Origin: Sialis fuliginosa
Taxonomy: Eukaryota > Arthropoda > Insecta > Megaloptera > Sialidae
Length of the DNA stretch: 64,000 nt
Direction: 5' to 3'
Assembly (NCBI GenBank): GCA_961205875.1
Contig: OY540815.1
Span: 24,861,638-24,925,637, forward strand
The notes under the pieces are model-generated. The model did not search any database. It saw nothing but the letters and a program-made list of their open reading frames with translations, and was not told the origin of the DNA. Below are positions 1 to 13,000 of this stretch, piece by piece (the first letter of the stretch is position 1; every line of letters starts with the position of its first letter). The translations under genes were made by a program, and so were the position numbers.

Positions 1-176
1 TTCTGAATGCTGATCGAAGATTTGAGTTGCTGATTCACTATATTGTTGTTGTTGTACGATTGCTGAATTGTCTGCGTGCCGACTTTTTTTATTACGTTTT
101 GAAAATACGGTGTTCTGAAATTATATTTGATAAATTTAATGTGAGGATACTGTGCCCACCCCTCCACCCCTCTTAC

Positions 177-3100
177 CTAAGGATCTGTGGCGCCGTAGGT
201 CGTTTAATCGGTCCCCATTTTAATAAATCTTCAAGCAATTGTATCCCCGACATGCAGATTCCTGGTAAACTATTTGGTAGAGGTATTTTTGTAAAATAAG
301 GAAACGAAAAATTCATATTATTCGCTAACTGGTACCCTTCCGGCCATTCTTTCTAAAAAAAAAAACATATATGAAATTAATAAATATCTACATATATAAC
401 AAATAATAAACATACAAAATAAAATATATACTAAACCACTTACATAGATGTAGTATACATAGTATATATACTACATTTAAAATTAGGTATGAGATATATT
501 TTTTCAAAGAATTTATTTATAAAATAAAAACAAACACCCTTTAATCCCTTTAATTTTATATATAAATACCTCAAAGATACCCCCTCCCCTCCACCATTTA
601 AGCTTACCTTTGTTATGATATGTATAAGAATTATTATAATATTTACTATTTAATTATTATCAAAAGGGTGTTTGTTTTTAATCCCAAATAAAGAATATAT
701 AGGGTTAATAAGACGTACTAATTAACGGTATTGTAAAAAATAACATTCTTACATAAAAAAAACTATCTGAGGAATTTTTGTAAAAAAAAAAACATAAATT
801 TAAATAATTTCGACTGTACAGACAATATAATATGTATTCTCCTGTACATATAATAAAGTCAAAGATTCCTTCTCTGTTATAAATAAATATATTCGTATAT
901 AAACACTGTTTATAAATTCATGTATATTTATGATTTGCATGTTTAGTGTATCAGAAGTTATTGAGAAATATGGAATCGAAATTAGACCATTGATTGATTC
1001 TCATGCACAAAGTATAACGAACTAACCCAGATTCGGTTTTAGGACAACTGATTATTTAATATGTTATGTGTTGACCTGCATTTTTTAATTTAAAAATAAT
1101 ATTCACATGCAAAATTTAGGTTCTCGAATTTTTTTTTTAATTTTACTTAAAAAGCTGTAACTATTAAACGCTTTATCAAAATGACTTGAAATGTTAATAC
1201 GTAAAACTAGATTGTATAACGAATCTTTCAACACCATTTTGAAGTTTCCGTGATTTATAGTTCCAGAGTACTATGTCGCACAACAAATGACCGTAACTAA
1301 TAAATAAGAAATCGTGTAGTTTATAGTTTCCGAGTTGTATGATTTACCTGATCCGGTGTTCCGAGAAGCGAGCATATCTTGAACAGCTGATCTATCTCGC
1401 TGGAGCCGGGGAACAGAGGCCGCAGGGAGTACAGCTCGGCCATTATACACCCGCACGCCCACACGTCTATCGAGCTGCCGTACGTCGTCGAGTGCAGCAG
1501 AACCTCAGGAGCGCGGTACCTGAGAACATATGCATTCATCAAAACTAACCGATTTTTATAATGAAAAAATATTTAAATTAAAAAAAAATTATTTTAAGTT
1601 TTACATCAATTCTTATTTGAATTTTCATAAACTTTTTTTACGCGATATTCAGGCTATTTTAATTAATTGATTTGGTTTAAACTAGACGTGTACCGGAAAC
1701 TCTCGATGTAGTTTTAAAGTGAATATTTTAACGTCACTTCTATAATATTATTATATATTGATACTATAAATGTAATTACATTCGATCGAAAAGAACGTAT
1801 GCTATACAAATAATTTAACGAAATTATAGCTATACAAATAGTTTTACGAAGCTGTAAAAATATTGCAGAATATGTAGAAAACACAATTTTTATAATTTAA
1901 TGTATTTTCTTAAAGAAATACCATTTGTTATATTAATTTAAGATAATAATCTATGAATTTATATTTAAAATATAATACTAGTGACGTTATACGTGAATTC
2001 CGGTACACCTCTAGTTAACCCAATCATGGCCAGCGTTACATATATGCAACAGAGCGCTTTTGTTAATATTTTGCGTTTGATGTAAGATTATTTTAATTCG
2101 AATGGGTTTGAAATCATACTTATTTTCGAGTATTGGACTGAATACATCAACAATGCAATTACCAACGTTCTGGAGTTTTAGTATACTTAGATAGGTATGA
2201 ATTGATGACAGAAAAATCAGCAATATCGGTAACAAAAGAGTTAAACGCAGTTTTAAAAATCTATGGAACGTATCACTAATGTAATATATTTTTTAAAGAG
2301 ATTTTCTATACGCTATTTGCTGTAGAACGTATCTACCGCGTAAATAGAGACTCACCATCTTGTCGATACGTAGTCGGTGTAGGGCGGTTTTGATTTGATC
2401 TCTCTGGCTAGTCCAAAGTCTGCTATTTTGATGAGTTCCGGGCCCATGCATAGCAGGTTTTCCGGTTTCATATCTCGGTGAAAGAAACCATTACGATGCA
2501 TGAAAGATAAACCCTGGAAAACCTGTAAGAAACTCACTTATTAAAAAATCAATTCATTTTAATAAGTATATAAATATACTCTATTTCTTTAAAAAAATAA
2601 TTCGATACGAGACTTACAGGGCAGTTTTAAGGTAAATAATTATTTTAAATGTATACACATTTTTTAAATCAGTTCAATGAGACGCGTATTTTAAAATCCA
2701 TGTATAAAAAAAATTGTTACTTATTTATTTATATTTTAACAAATATAATTAATGATTTTTTCGTCGTATATGTATTCCAAATTTCATCTTTTTGATGCAT
2801 TAAATTAATTCTTTAAATATCCAGCAACAATAAATATCTCTTATCAAAAAATAATTGTCGATCTATTTCCGGTAGAACCGGAAATCGAATTCAAATGACA
2901 CATAGTAATTTCTTACTGAACAATGCGCAGCAGACAGACATATTAACATTTTTCTTATAAAATATGGCTCTTTAGTTAATAGAAAAATTCTTATTAACTG
3001 GTATAATATCCAATTCATTGTTACAAATTCAATGACCATATATTAAAAATCGAATCAATATTTTTATACTATACTAATACAGTTAAATCTAAATTAGTAA

Positions 3101-5421
3101 TTTACCCACTTGTTAATATTGCATGTCATTAAATTTTTAATAAAAAGTAATCGATACTTTTATAAACCGTTAGGATTATTAACTACAAGTCAACTATCAC
3201 CTAGGTATTTAAAAAAAGACAGTATAATATTGTTAAGTTATACAAAACTGTATAAATTACAATTGAATTCGGGGTCTGTGTGTTGCAAATAGACGCGTTT
3301 CTCTTTCAATGAAATACATTTAAAGGCAATGTGAAACAACCGACCGCTGACATTACGGAGCCCATTGTTGCGGAGCACGACGGTAACAATTTTTATCAGT
3401 GTGATACAACAATATAAAACAACTGATTAATTTTTTTGAGACCGCTGACATTACGGAGCACATTGTCGACGGTAACAGTTTCAAGTAGCGCGTTCCCCGC
3501 GGGTATTACCTGAAACATAATGTTCCTTATGATCGGCTCCGGAAACGGCGCACTCCGGTCCTGTATCAGCTCGTACAGATTGCCCTTCATGTACTCGAAC
3601 ACAAAATACAGAACGTCGTTTTCACGAATCACTTCCTTCAGTTTCACGAGGTTCGCGTGACTGAGTTTTTTCAGCGACTGCAGAAAAAGTAAAAACATAA
3701 ACAACGTAATATTATGCTGCGACGGTTGTTTGAACTTTGAACCCGTAACTATTAATCAATCAATTAACTCATTATTATATATGAATATAAATTTAAAGGA
3801 AAAGTTCAAAATTAAATACCATTCAATTTATTTGTGTTAAATTTAAAAAATATTTAAGATAAACAGAAGAATATTGATTATAAATAAATATGTAAGTCGT
3901 TTTTGCGTTACATCGTATAGACAGACAGACATACAGACATCACAATCTGTAATTCGAAGAAAAAAAACTTTCTTATACTGATTATATTTCATAAGAATGA
4001 TATCATTGGAAATACATTTACCCCCTTTTCAATTATTTTTAAATGATATTATTTTCATTTCACAAAAAAAGAGAAAGTAAATATCTCTTAAAATAATAAT
4101 TCTGTAACTAATAGAAATGTATGAAAAACTTTGTGATAATTAAATTAATTAGTAGACAGCGTTATAATAAATAATTAATTACGGACACAATTGTCCTTTA
4201 TTAACTAAATTACTCGACCAAACATACATTTGCTTATATCAGTGTCTAGATATGTCACGACATTAGTAGTAACCTAACATACATATTATTATACATATGT
4301 TATTTTAATCAGGTCAAAGTATCTGACATATTATATATTAAAGCATTTAATATGTTATTTTTAACGAAACTTTGCTAATTTTTTTTCTTGTTTAATATCA
4401 TATTTCGAAGGTCTATTAGAAAATGTTTTTCATTTGACATTTTAATACGAAACAATTCCAATTAATTAAATGTTGATTATACGTTATTTCATGTCAAGGT
4501 TACCCTTTTTTCACCTTCTATTGATAATTAATTAATTAATTGAATTATGTCAACGAAATGTACAGCGACTCCACCACGTCTGTCTTTAGGTGGCTATTAC
4601 ACTATCAAATAAATATGTCAAAGATCTTTGACAAAGATTTGATCATATTTCTTTGATAAAATATGAGATTTTGTTCTATTTAACTACATAAAATATTTGA
4701 TAATATTTTCTCAATATTATCTAGGGATATTTTCTTATTTTTTGGTGCCTTTTGAATATCAGTGCGTGGATGTTCGTCAATTGACGCGATCGAGGTTTGA
4801 ATTTACAACCGTGTGTTGTGGTTTTTATAATCAATAAGAAGATTATCATATAATACTGGATTTTGTTGATATTCATATATTAATAATTATATAACTGTAA
4901 CTGTCGCCATTTTGTTTTTGACGTCAAAAAACTTTGATCAAATATAAGAGACTGTCATTAACTATGATCATATAAATATTATGAAGGTAAATATTATAAA
5001 AGTTGACTTATTACACTGTCATATTTCTTTGATCAAAGAAATTTTATCATATTTCTTTGATAGTGTAATAGCCGCTTTAGACGCTGTAACTCAAAAACGA
5101 CAATACATTGGATGTTGAAATTTCATATTTAACACCTACATGAGTCCCGGAAGAAAATGTCATAATCTCAGAAAAATCTGATAACCGGAAATGGATTTAT
5201 TTTCAGAATAGAAAAAATGTTTTACATAAAAATTATACTCGGTTTTAAGATATTGTGAATGGTACCTTAACTTCGCGTAGATTCATCGCCTCTTCCCACG
5301 AGTAGTACTTCCTCTTCATACGCTTGATGGCGACCAGTTCTCCGGTATCCTTGCGTCTGCCGAGTACCACGGTACCATAAGTACCGTCGCCGAGCTGGTG
5401 CAGGGTCACGTACCGATTCAT
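177..5421 (-). CDS. CILK1: MAK/CILK1-type (RCK family) serine/threonine kinase, 3' end outside window
   Basis: Five coding exons, in transcript order 5421-5266, 3677-3510, 2522-2356, 1519-1348 and 352-177. The last ends in phase 2 at a GTAAGA donor, so the rest lies beyond the left edge. Seen: glycine loop GDGTYG (11-16), VAIK with Lys33, HRDMKPEN (123-130), DFG (143-145), TDY activation-loop motif (157-159), then VSTRWYRAPE and a subdomain XI with [12 protein letters not shown] and the opening MNRYV are typical of CILK1/ICK, MAK and worm DYF-5, which control cilium length and intraflagellar transport; the ciliary role here is inferred from the family. Met at 5421 is chosen because it matches the family start; an in-frame Met at 5484 would add 21 residues, and a stop lies further upstream. 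The exon begins at 5538 after a TTTCAG acceptor, so 5422-5538 is mostly 5' UTR. Introns are AT-rich; the intron 353-1347 holds two repeats. Which RCK paralogue this is remains unsettled. Confidence 0.93.
518..684. repeat. Short foldback element in a kinase intron
   Basis: A stretch reading ACAAACACCCTTT near 528-542 is mirrored by AAAGGGTGTTTGT near 664-678. The inverted arms are about 18-20 bp and enclose an AT-rich centre of roughly 120 bp. Both arms are followed by a TTTAATCCC or TTAATCCC tail. This looks like a small MITE or its remnant inside the intron 353-1347. No clear target duplication was found. Confidence 0.4.
1130..1280 (+). mobile_element. Solo arm of the 'ATAGAACTCTGG' long-TIR MITE family
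   Basis: It has the family layout: AAAGCTGTAACTA, AAACTAGATTGTATAACGAA, TTTCAACACCATTTTGAAG, then GATTTATAGTTCCAGAG and CTATGTCGC. It lies in the kinase intron and ends about 68 bp before the exon at 1348. Only one arm is present. Other arms or full copies in this window are at 21865-21965, 31895-32206, 32734-32869, 37678-37960, 39631-40196, 43000-43233, 47888-48035, 49477-49746, 50619-50846, 52459-52560 and 55078-55217. Confidence 0.7.
3341..3482. repeat. Tandem duplication next to kinase exon 2
   Basis: ACCGCTGACATTACGGAGC followed by CATTGT and a GACGGTAACA block occurs twice, near 3341-3393 and 3441-3482, about 100 bp apart. The second copy ends about 28 bp before the exon boundary at 3510. 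The first carries a small extra insert between the blocks. It is a local direct duplication in the intron downstream of exon 2. Confidence 0.65.
4590..5075 (+). mobile_element. MITE, copy 1 of a two-copy family (TTTAG target)
   Basis: The 486-bp element starts GTGGCTATTACACTATCAAA, and its other end, read in reverse complement, starts GCGGCTATTACACTATCAAA. A direct TTTAG flanks it at 4585-4589 and 5076-5080, fitting a 5-bp target duplication. A second copy with closely similar inner sequence in the opposite orientation lies at 44237-44671. No open frame for a transposase is seen. It sits in kinase intron 1. Confidence 0.85.
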
Positions 5422-5538
5422 GCCCTTGAGACGTGTCGGTACTGCTGGAGGGGGGGCGTCCAGCCCCGGGTCGTCTATGTGCATCGACCACGACTCTCTC
5501 TACCACGAGTACCTGGAGGTAGGCAGTGTCCACATTGT

Positions 5539-7084
5539 CTGAAATTAATTATTTGCAACAACGTAGAGTGACTGACTCATCAACGCACAGTTCAAATACC
5601 TTGACCTAGAAACGTGAAATTTTAAGGGTGTATTTCTTTTATGACGTAAACACCCAATAAAGGATTTTTTTTGAAATAAACCCCCAAGGGTAGGAAAAGG
5701 GTGCTAAAGTTTATTTTTATTTGTAATAAGTTTATTTATATATTACTCTATTTTACAAGAAACAAAATATTAAAATAAAAATACTGCGATTTTTCAATGA
5801 AATTTTCAAAAATTGTTCCAAAACAACGATATTAGATTTTATAAAAAAAAAAAAACGAAAACACGCGGTCAAATACCCCGATATTACCCTTCTTAGAGGT
5901 TGAATTTAACAGGTAGTATAAAATATAAGAAAACTACATAATAATTACAAAAATAATATAAATTTACTTACCCCGATAGTAAAATATATTGTATTTTATT
6001 TAATATTTTGTCTAGTTTTTGAAAACTGCACAAACTTCATTCCAAGCAATGTCAATTTTATTACAAAATTAATATCTGACAATTGATTCATTTGTCATTA
6101 TTTCAAATCGATCAAAATTTCAGTTTAATTTATTTAAAACGATATTAATTAAATATAATTTATTGAAGTATATAACATCACTTATTTATATGTAACTTGT
6201 AGATTATTATAAACACATAACAGTGTAGGTACAACAGATATACATATTAATAATAATAAATTTAAAAACAGCACGATTGAAAACTGTTTATATCGAAGTA
6301 ATCACCATGTTTGATATTTATTAGAATATAATCCATAATAGCTGAACAACAGACACCTGCCCTATATTGAAAAGCAGGTGAAACTAAACTCTGTATTGCT
6401 AAAACTGTTCTCATCAAACTTGCATATATCGATTTGTGTTGCTAAGTAACCAATACATGTCAACAAAATCAACAATAAAATGTATTATATTTCATATTTG
6501 TAATTGTTTCAATTTAAATCTTTAAGGGCAAAATTCAGAGCTCTGTAATTAAGGTAAAAAATGGCCGTACATGAATTAACTAAAGATTGGAATGTCTATT
6601 TTGAAATGGTTTTTGTAAATTGAATTTTCATTCATTTTTTGAACAGTTATATGCTTATAAAGCTTGCAAGAAAATGCAGTTTTTTTTTTGTTAAGTTTAT
6701 GGAAAATAAAAAAAACTGAATAAACCGCCAAAATTAATTTTGAAAAAAACAAACTTTTTTTTTTAATTTTATGAGTTAAAATATGTTTAATTAATACAAA
6801 AATACAACAAGAAAAAAATACATGTCACTGAGAATGACAAAATTTTTATTTATTAATATTGACAATACATCCACACATACAGGTGTCCCGTATGTCAGAA
6901 CACATAGGAAAAAATTCATTACATAATCTGTTCCAAATATCCGACGTACAATCATACCCCAAACTTACGTCATCTTCTATTTTAGATGCGTAATTTAACT
7001 TTTAGTCGAAGCAATGTATTATTTTAGGGAAATATTCTGAAACAAGTATCGTATCTTCGGGGTTTGACTGTATAATAAATAAAT
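5539..7084. other. Spacer between kinase and convertase genes
   Basis: About 1.5 kb of AT-rich DNA holding the upstream region of the kinase and the 3' UTR of the convertase, both on the minus strand. A possible convertase poly(A) signal (AATAAA on the minus strand) is at 6850-6845, about 235 nt past the stop. Near 5625-5715 there are repeated 'AAACACCC / AAGGGTG' strings like those of the small foldback at 518-684. No coding exon was recognised. Confidence 0.6.
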
Positions 7085-10000
7085 TTATAATTTATAACTT
7101 CCGGCGCCTTGTCCCACGTAATCTGGTATTTCTTTAGTTCCATGTAGAATCAAGTAAAATTCACCGAGAAGTCCATAACCATTTTTATTTCCGACCTATA
7201 AATAACGGTTTATTATTTTTTGATCTCGTGTAACCCTCTTATTATTTTGATTTGTGTGAGATATGGTGTCACATTGTTAAATAATATATTTGTAAATATG
7301 ATTCGCACCTTATCATAAATCTCTAGAACCCATTTTCCGATAACTGGTTCGCCCCATGTCATCACAGACATTAATTTCCAATTTATGAAACCGTTATTTG
7401 ATCTGTCGTACTTACGACGGTTTAAAAGTTGAACTCTTGTACCTGAAATCAAAGTATTGGTATTTTTTTTATCGAGATAAAGTATTTTTTTCGAGAAAAT
7501 TCGTTTATTTCTGAATTGTAGTTTAATTTTTAGTTTTGTGATTTAAAATGACGAAAGAAATAAAATATGTATTTATTAGCTTCAAGCACTTTCAACGGGG
7601 TATTAATTTTTTTTGATATTTGATACCCCGTTGAAAGTGCTTCTTAACTAAAAATACAGTAGTCAGAATAAATACCGGATGGTGATGTGAGGAACATTTC
7701 TAACGAGCCCCGGTTTGAATAATTAACATTGATTATAACTTCTACATGCTCAAGAAAATTGATTTCGTTTTTCTGCATTTCAGTATCTGTTACAATAAAC
7801 TTAATTTTCACTTGTTCGTTGTGGTAGAATGTTTGGTTCGCCCTGAAAATGTAAACAGAAATAAAGTTTTATTGTTATTAAATTTATACTGTTGTTAATC
7901 AATCATTGGAGCATCTTAATCTAGTATTATTTAGACTTCGATAAGATATACTTACACGTCGACAGATTTGATATGACATGTAGTTTTCGGTGGAACTGTT
8001 GTCCAGTTAACAGCAGCCTGGACCATTGCAAAAGCATTGATCAAACCAAATCCAAATCTTGTATTGAATCTGTAACCCATGGCATTCATTTGCCAACCTT
8101 TATCTTTAGCTAGAGGTGCGTATTCTGAAGTCCTCACTAACATATGCTGAACGTCACGCCATGTCAAATTTGGGCTGAAAATTATTATTCAGTTTATTTA
8201 TAATTATATATAGGTATCTATATAAAAAACTTTTTAAGAAATTTTTTTCGGGAAAATATTAATTAATTTATTTTTGACTCACTTCGCTTCCAGAGTTAAT
8301 GCTATTATTCCTGCAGCAAGGGGGGCCGATGCAGAAGTTCCACTGTGCTTTATTGTACATCTATTCTTCAGGTCTGTCGTCGCCTTCACACATTAATTTA
8401 TTTTAAACAATCAAAAAACAATTTCAAAAATAATACAACTTACAACCATCTGATCGTGATAAGCCCCTGAAGAATACGTAACAGCCATTATAGAGGCGCA
8501 AGCTTCCCCGTACCACGGGAACTCCCCCGTCTGCGACGCGCTACCGACGGACACGGTGTATGGACTACCGACGTATCCATCGCAATTGCAGTCGTCTAAA
8601 TGTCGGCCCCCATTACCCGAAGCCCAAACAAAAATTGATCCCAAACCTTGACGGCCCTGAAAAAATCAAAAGTAATTGTATAATCAATAAATTCGTGATA
8701 TGTCCTTCTCCAGGATGCAAGCTATCTCCCTGTCAAATTTCATTAAGATCGGTTAAGCGGTTTAGCCGTGAAAATGTAACAAACAGACAGACAGACACTT
8801 TATATTATTATTATGGATAAAAACGAGAGATAATTTATAAAATTTCTAGCACCTTAGTAACGCCTCTTTCTAGAGCCTCCAGAGCGAGCCTCCTCGGTCC
8901 TTCTATCGTTCTTCCATCATCGCTTGGACCCCAAGACGCACTGTAAATATCTATAAGTTCGTGGCCGAATCCAATAGCAGAACCTTCGATACGGTCATTT
9001 ATGGGCCCATCTAGAAGTTTTATTCCTATAAAATAGTTTTAATAATTAAATTATGTGTTTGTGGCGGGAGGGGGGGGGGGTAGATACTGACCACCGATAC
9101 GGGCATTGAAAGCAATCCCGACCCCGCATTTATAGTTGTTGGCGGTCATTGCGACTTCACCGGCGCACCGAGTCCCGTGGGAGTTACGGGACGCGCCTCC
9201 GTAACGTGGAGATGGGTCGGGTTCGTCGTCGTTCACGTCCCAACTGATGTCCGGGTCCTGCGGATCATACACGGGTAGAAAAGTTAACTTGGGCCAAGAA
9301 ATTCTTGTTTTTTATATAACGAAAACAATATTTTCTTAATTTAAGAATATACTCTTAATCCAGAAAATTGTTGTTTCTCTTTAAAGAAATATTGTTGGAC
9401 GAAAACAATAATTTATTTGGATTAAGAATATATTCTTATATTGAGAAAATATTGTTTTTGTTATATATAAAACAAGATTTTCTTGGCCCAAGTCACTTTT
9501 CTACCTGTGTAAGATGAAGAATTTATTTGTACAAGATGAGATAAATTGTATACGTACATAATTATTCCAGAGGTCTTCGTGTGTGTATTCTAAACCGTCA
9601 TCGAGTATAGCAACGCGAATGCCGCGTCCGGTTATACCCATTCTGTACACCGGAAGTACGTTCAGATCTAACCGGGGAAGGTCTACTCCAGATCTTGTGT
9701 CTTGCTTTCATCATATAAATTCATACAAAAATATTATAAATCTTCGAAAATACATTTTGTAGCGATATATTCTTCTAAATTGTAAGCGATGGCAACTAGT
9801 ATTGCGTAATCCCTTTAGTTGAAAGTTTCTGTTGATTACAATTTTCAAAAAGGGACATTACGTAATGCAACCGAGTAAATTGAGAATGATTAGTCGTTAT
9901 TACAGCGTCGTGAAGTTAATATAACATTTTAAAAGTGCCAAAAGTAAAGATCTATATCAGTTTTGTAAATGTGCTGCACGTTAAGGTCTAAATGACTCTG

Positions 10001-13000
10001 TAGTAACGAGGAAGCTATAAGATTTTGTTTAGTTAAATAATAATAATAAGTGTAAGCGTAACTGCGTGTTGTGAATGATTAGTGTATTAAATTGTGTAAG
10101 CTGTGATTTATGCTATCAATGTAAGTCAAATTTAAATAGAAATATACTTTTTATATCTTTGTATAAATGTACGTTTCGGTACCCTGAGGTCCTACAGTTT
10201 AAAATAAATAGCAAAAACGTTACAATTTTAAGGTAATTTAAAAAAAAAAAAAACTACAAAAAACCCTAGAAATACTGAATAGTATATAATAATTATTTTA
10301 ATATTTTTTTTATTGGCTTGACACTGATTTCAAAAACTCTTTTTAGTTATTGTATACTTTTCAATATTTTTAAGGTTTTCTTGTAGTCGTTTTTATTTGT
10401 TCCTTTTGAGTAGTGTATCTTTGAAGTCCATTGTCAGATTCTGATAAAATTGATATGGGACTATCTCGGGAATATACTCTTTCAAATTAAAAATAGTTAC
10501 GAATTCATATACAAACAAAACGACTTTAAATTAATATTTGTAACATACTAGGTACATACCAAATACCATTGCTGAGACCACAGTTCATCATTGAACGATG
10601 CAGGCAGCTGATTCGAATCAAAATCAATGAAAGTGTCGAGTAGATCACGTTTTTGACGTATTTTTGATTCTTGCTGATCTGCCCAAACTACCTACCTTGC
10701 GACAAAATATATTTAAATACATGAATTTTCAACAAAATAATAAAAAATAATATACAGTCTAATTTTAATTCTTAATTTTGATTATAAGGCTATATGAACA
10801 CTAATATACATAAGCGTGTTGGTCCAGTGGAAGCATCAACTACTTGTTGAACAAATTTAATTTGTTTTTTTGATTCTGTGATTTTTTTTGTTCAATTTAT
10901 GCCCACTTTTGAAATTCTTAATGCCAAAGATTATGATAAATATTAAAATAAAAGTATATATAGATAGACAGAATTATAATAAATATAACAATTATTTAAT
11001 AAATAAATAATAATAAATATTACACGTTCGTCTTTGTGTATTTCTTCTGGGGGGTGAAATCCCCGTTTTTGATAATCAGCAGACTTTGTTTTCAACAGTA
11101 GATATGTATTTTCGAATCCTAATATCTGAAACAAAAAAACTTTAATCAATTTTCATAGTTTTTAGATTTATCTGAACCGATTTTTATGACACTTTCACTT
11201 CACTGTAAGAACTATAAAACCGTAGAATAGGTTAAATGATAATTTATTTAAAAAAAAAAACACGATTAATTTGTATTTTTTAATAAAAATGTATAAAATT
11301 TAATGGTACAGTAATCTCTCGATTTACGCGGTTAATAGGTTCTATGAAAATAGCGCGGAAAAATTGAGGGGTTACTGTTAATTAATTAATGTAAAATTAA
11401 ACCATCATCATAGAGGAGGTATTTACAGTGTAATAAAAATTAATTTTAAAACTAATACCAAAATCTCAATAACTTGAAAAAAATATGTAGTAAATTTTAT
11501 TTATGTATAAGTACAAAAAAGATAAGAAAATTCGATTTAGGTCTGTTCTGGAGTGTATTAAATCTTCGTACCGGCCCCACGGGCCAATATATTATATAAC
11601 TTGGGCGTTTAAATAAAAAAATCGTATATATAAACGAGCCAATCATGTGTAGACAGCCATTTATACATATTGTAGCTACTTTGTGGTTGGACATGTAAAC
11701 TTTTATACGATTTCAGTTATTTATAGCGTGGTAAAGAGGGGCCAGGTGGCGACACACACGTGCGGGAGGAACGCCACACGCGTCTACACGGTATAGCACG
11801 TGTGGCTCACATTTTATACTAGCTTGGATAATAGGAGTAACAATTATACAATAATAATTAATTGGTTCCATGAAAAGGGATTAATAATTGATTTTAAAAT
11901 GTACCCTCGGTTTAATGTTGATATAAATTAGTAGTTTTTGCGCAACTGAGGCAGGCAGATGGACTTTCGCTTTTTACATATTGCTAGTTAATAGGATGTG
12001 GAAATTAAAAAATATAAATACTCACTGCTCAGCTGTTTTGAGTGATAGTGTGATTATATGTACCCTATAGAACCTGTGAGATATTAAGGAACACATTGGT
12101 GCAGGTTTTATCAAAATCGGTCCAGTAGTTTTCAATATATCTACATATTTTAATTTGTTTATAATATAGGGAAGAGGTCGCGACGCTCTTAGGGCAATTA
12201 ATACTCTTAAAGATGAAGATTTAAGCTATATTATAAAACAAAGATTGAATCTGTAGGATCGCGCCATTCATTTGAATCTTATTCAGCTGATTTCAAAAAT
12301 ATAAAAAAAATATTTATCTGCGAAAAATAGGTTAAAATTTAATCAATGAAAAAAGTAAAAGAATAAGTAATTCCAAGAAAAATAGTTTCATTCATATCGA
12401 TATTTGTAATAGAAATAAATCGTATAAATATAGTAGAGTTGCACGGTGGGTTTTGACCCGAACGTACTGCACCGTGTGGTCTATTTGAGGAGGGTGGACG
12501 ACCGCCCCCTTCCACCCCCGTTACCCTCTGCAACACATGTGCTCCTGATACCGGGCGTCTGTTTTCGCGGTAAGCACGCGCGTGCCGGCGTCGCAACTCT
12601 AATACCGTCGCGGCGCGGCGTCGGATCGCGCGACACTCCAAACCCGCGTGCGCGTTCCGTTATATCTGTTATCTTTTTATTCAAAAAATATTTCGAAAGT
12701 GGTATATATTTTTTTTTTTACAAATATTATAATTAATCGAAATTCGATCATTTTTGCCGATAATTTTACTATAATTCGGCGGTTAGGGCTCGATATTTTC
12801 TATAATAATAAGTGACAATAGACGTAAACTAATAATTCGTTATTTCTTTGCTTCAATTATTTAAAATAGTTTATATATTTGAGGTTTTGATTTGTTATCT
12901 GTTGTGAAATCCTATTTACTTATTTATTTAATACTTTATACCTCCCAAAGATCGATACTTGTATATATTTTAATACACATACATATAATTGCCATCTTGA

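Noticed and set aside
5267..5533. Alternative frame over kinase exon 1
   Set aside because: The MNRYV frame is a clear kinase start; the other is Arg-rich shadow sequence.
9051..9272. Start of a convertase fragment at a Met just before the sequence DPQDPDISW
   Set aside because: The CCGCAG acceptor at 9258 places the exon start at Asp-Pro-Asp. The preceding exon ends in NNY, which joins to give the family's NYDP motif, so that Met is intronic.
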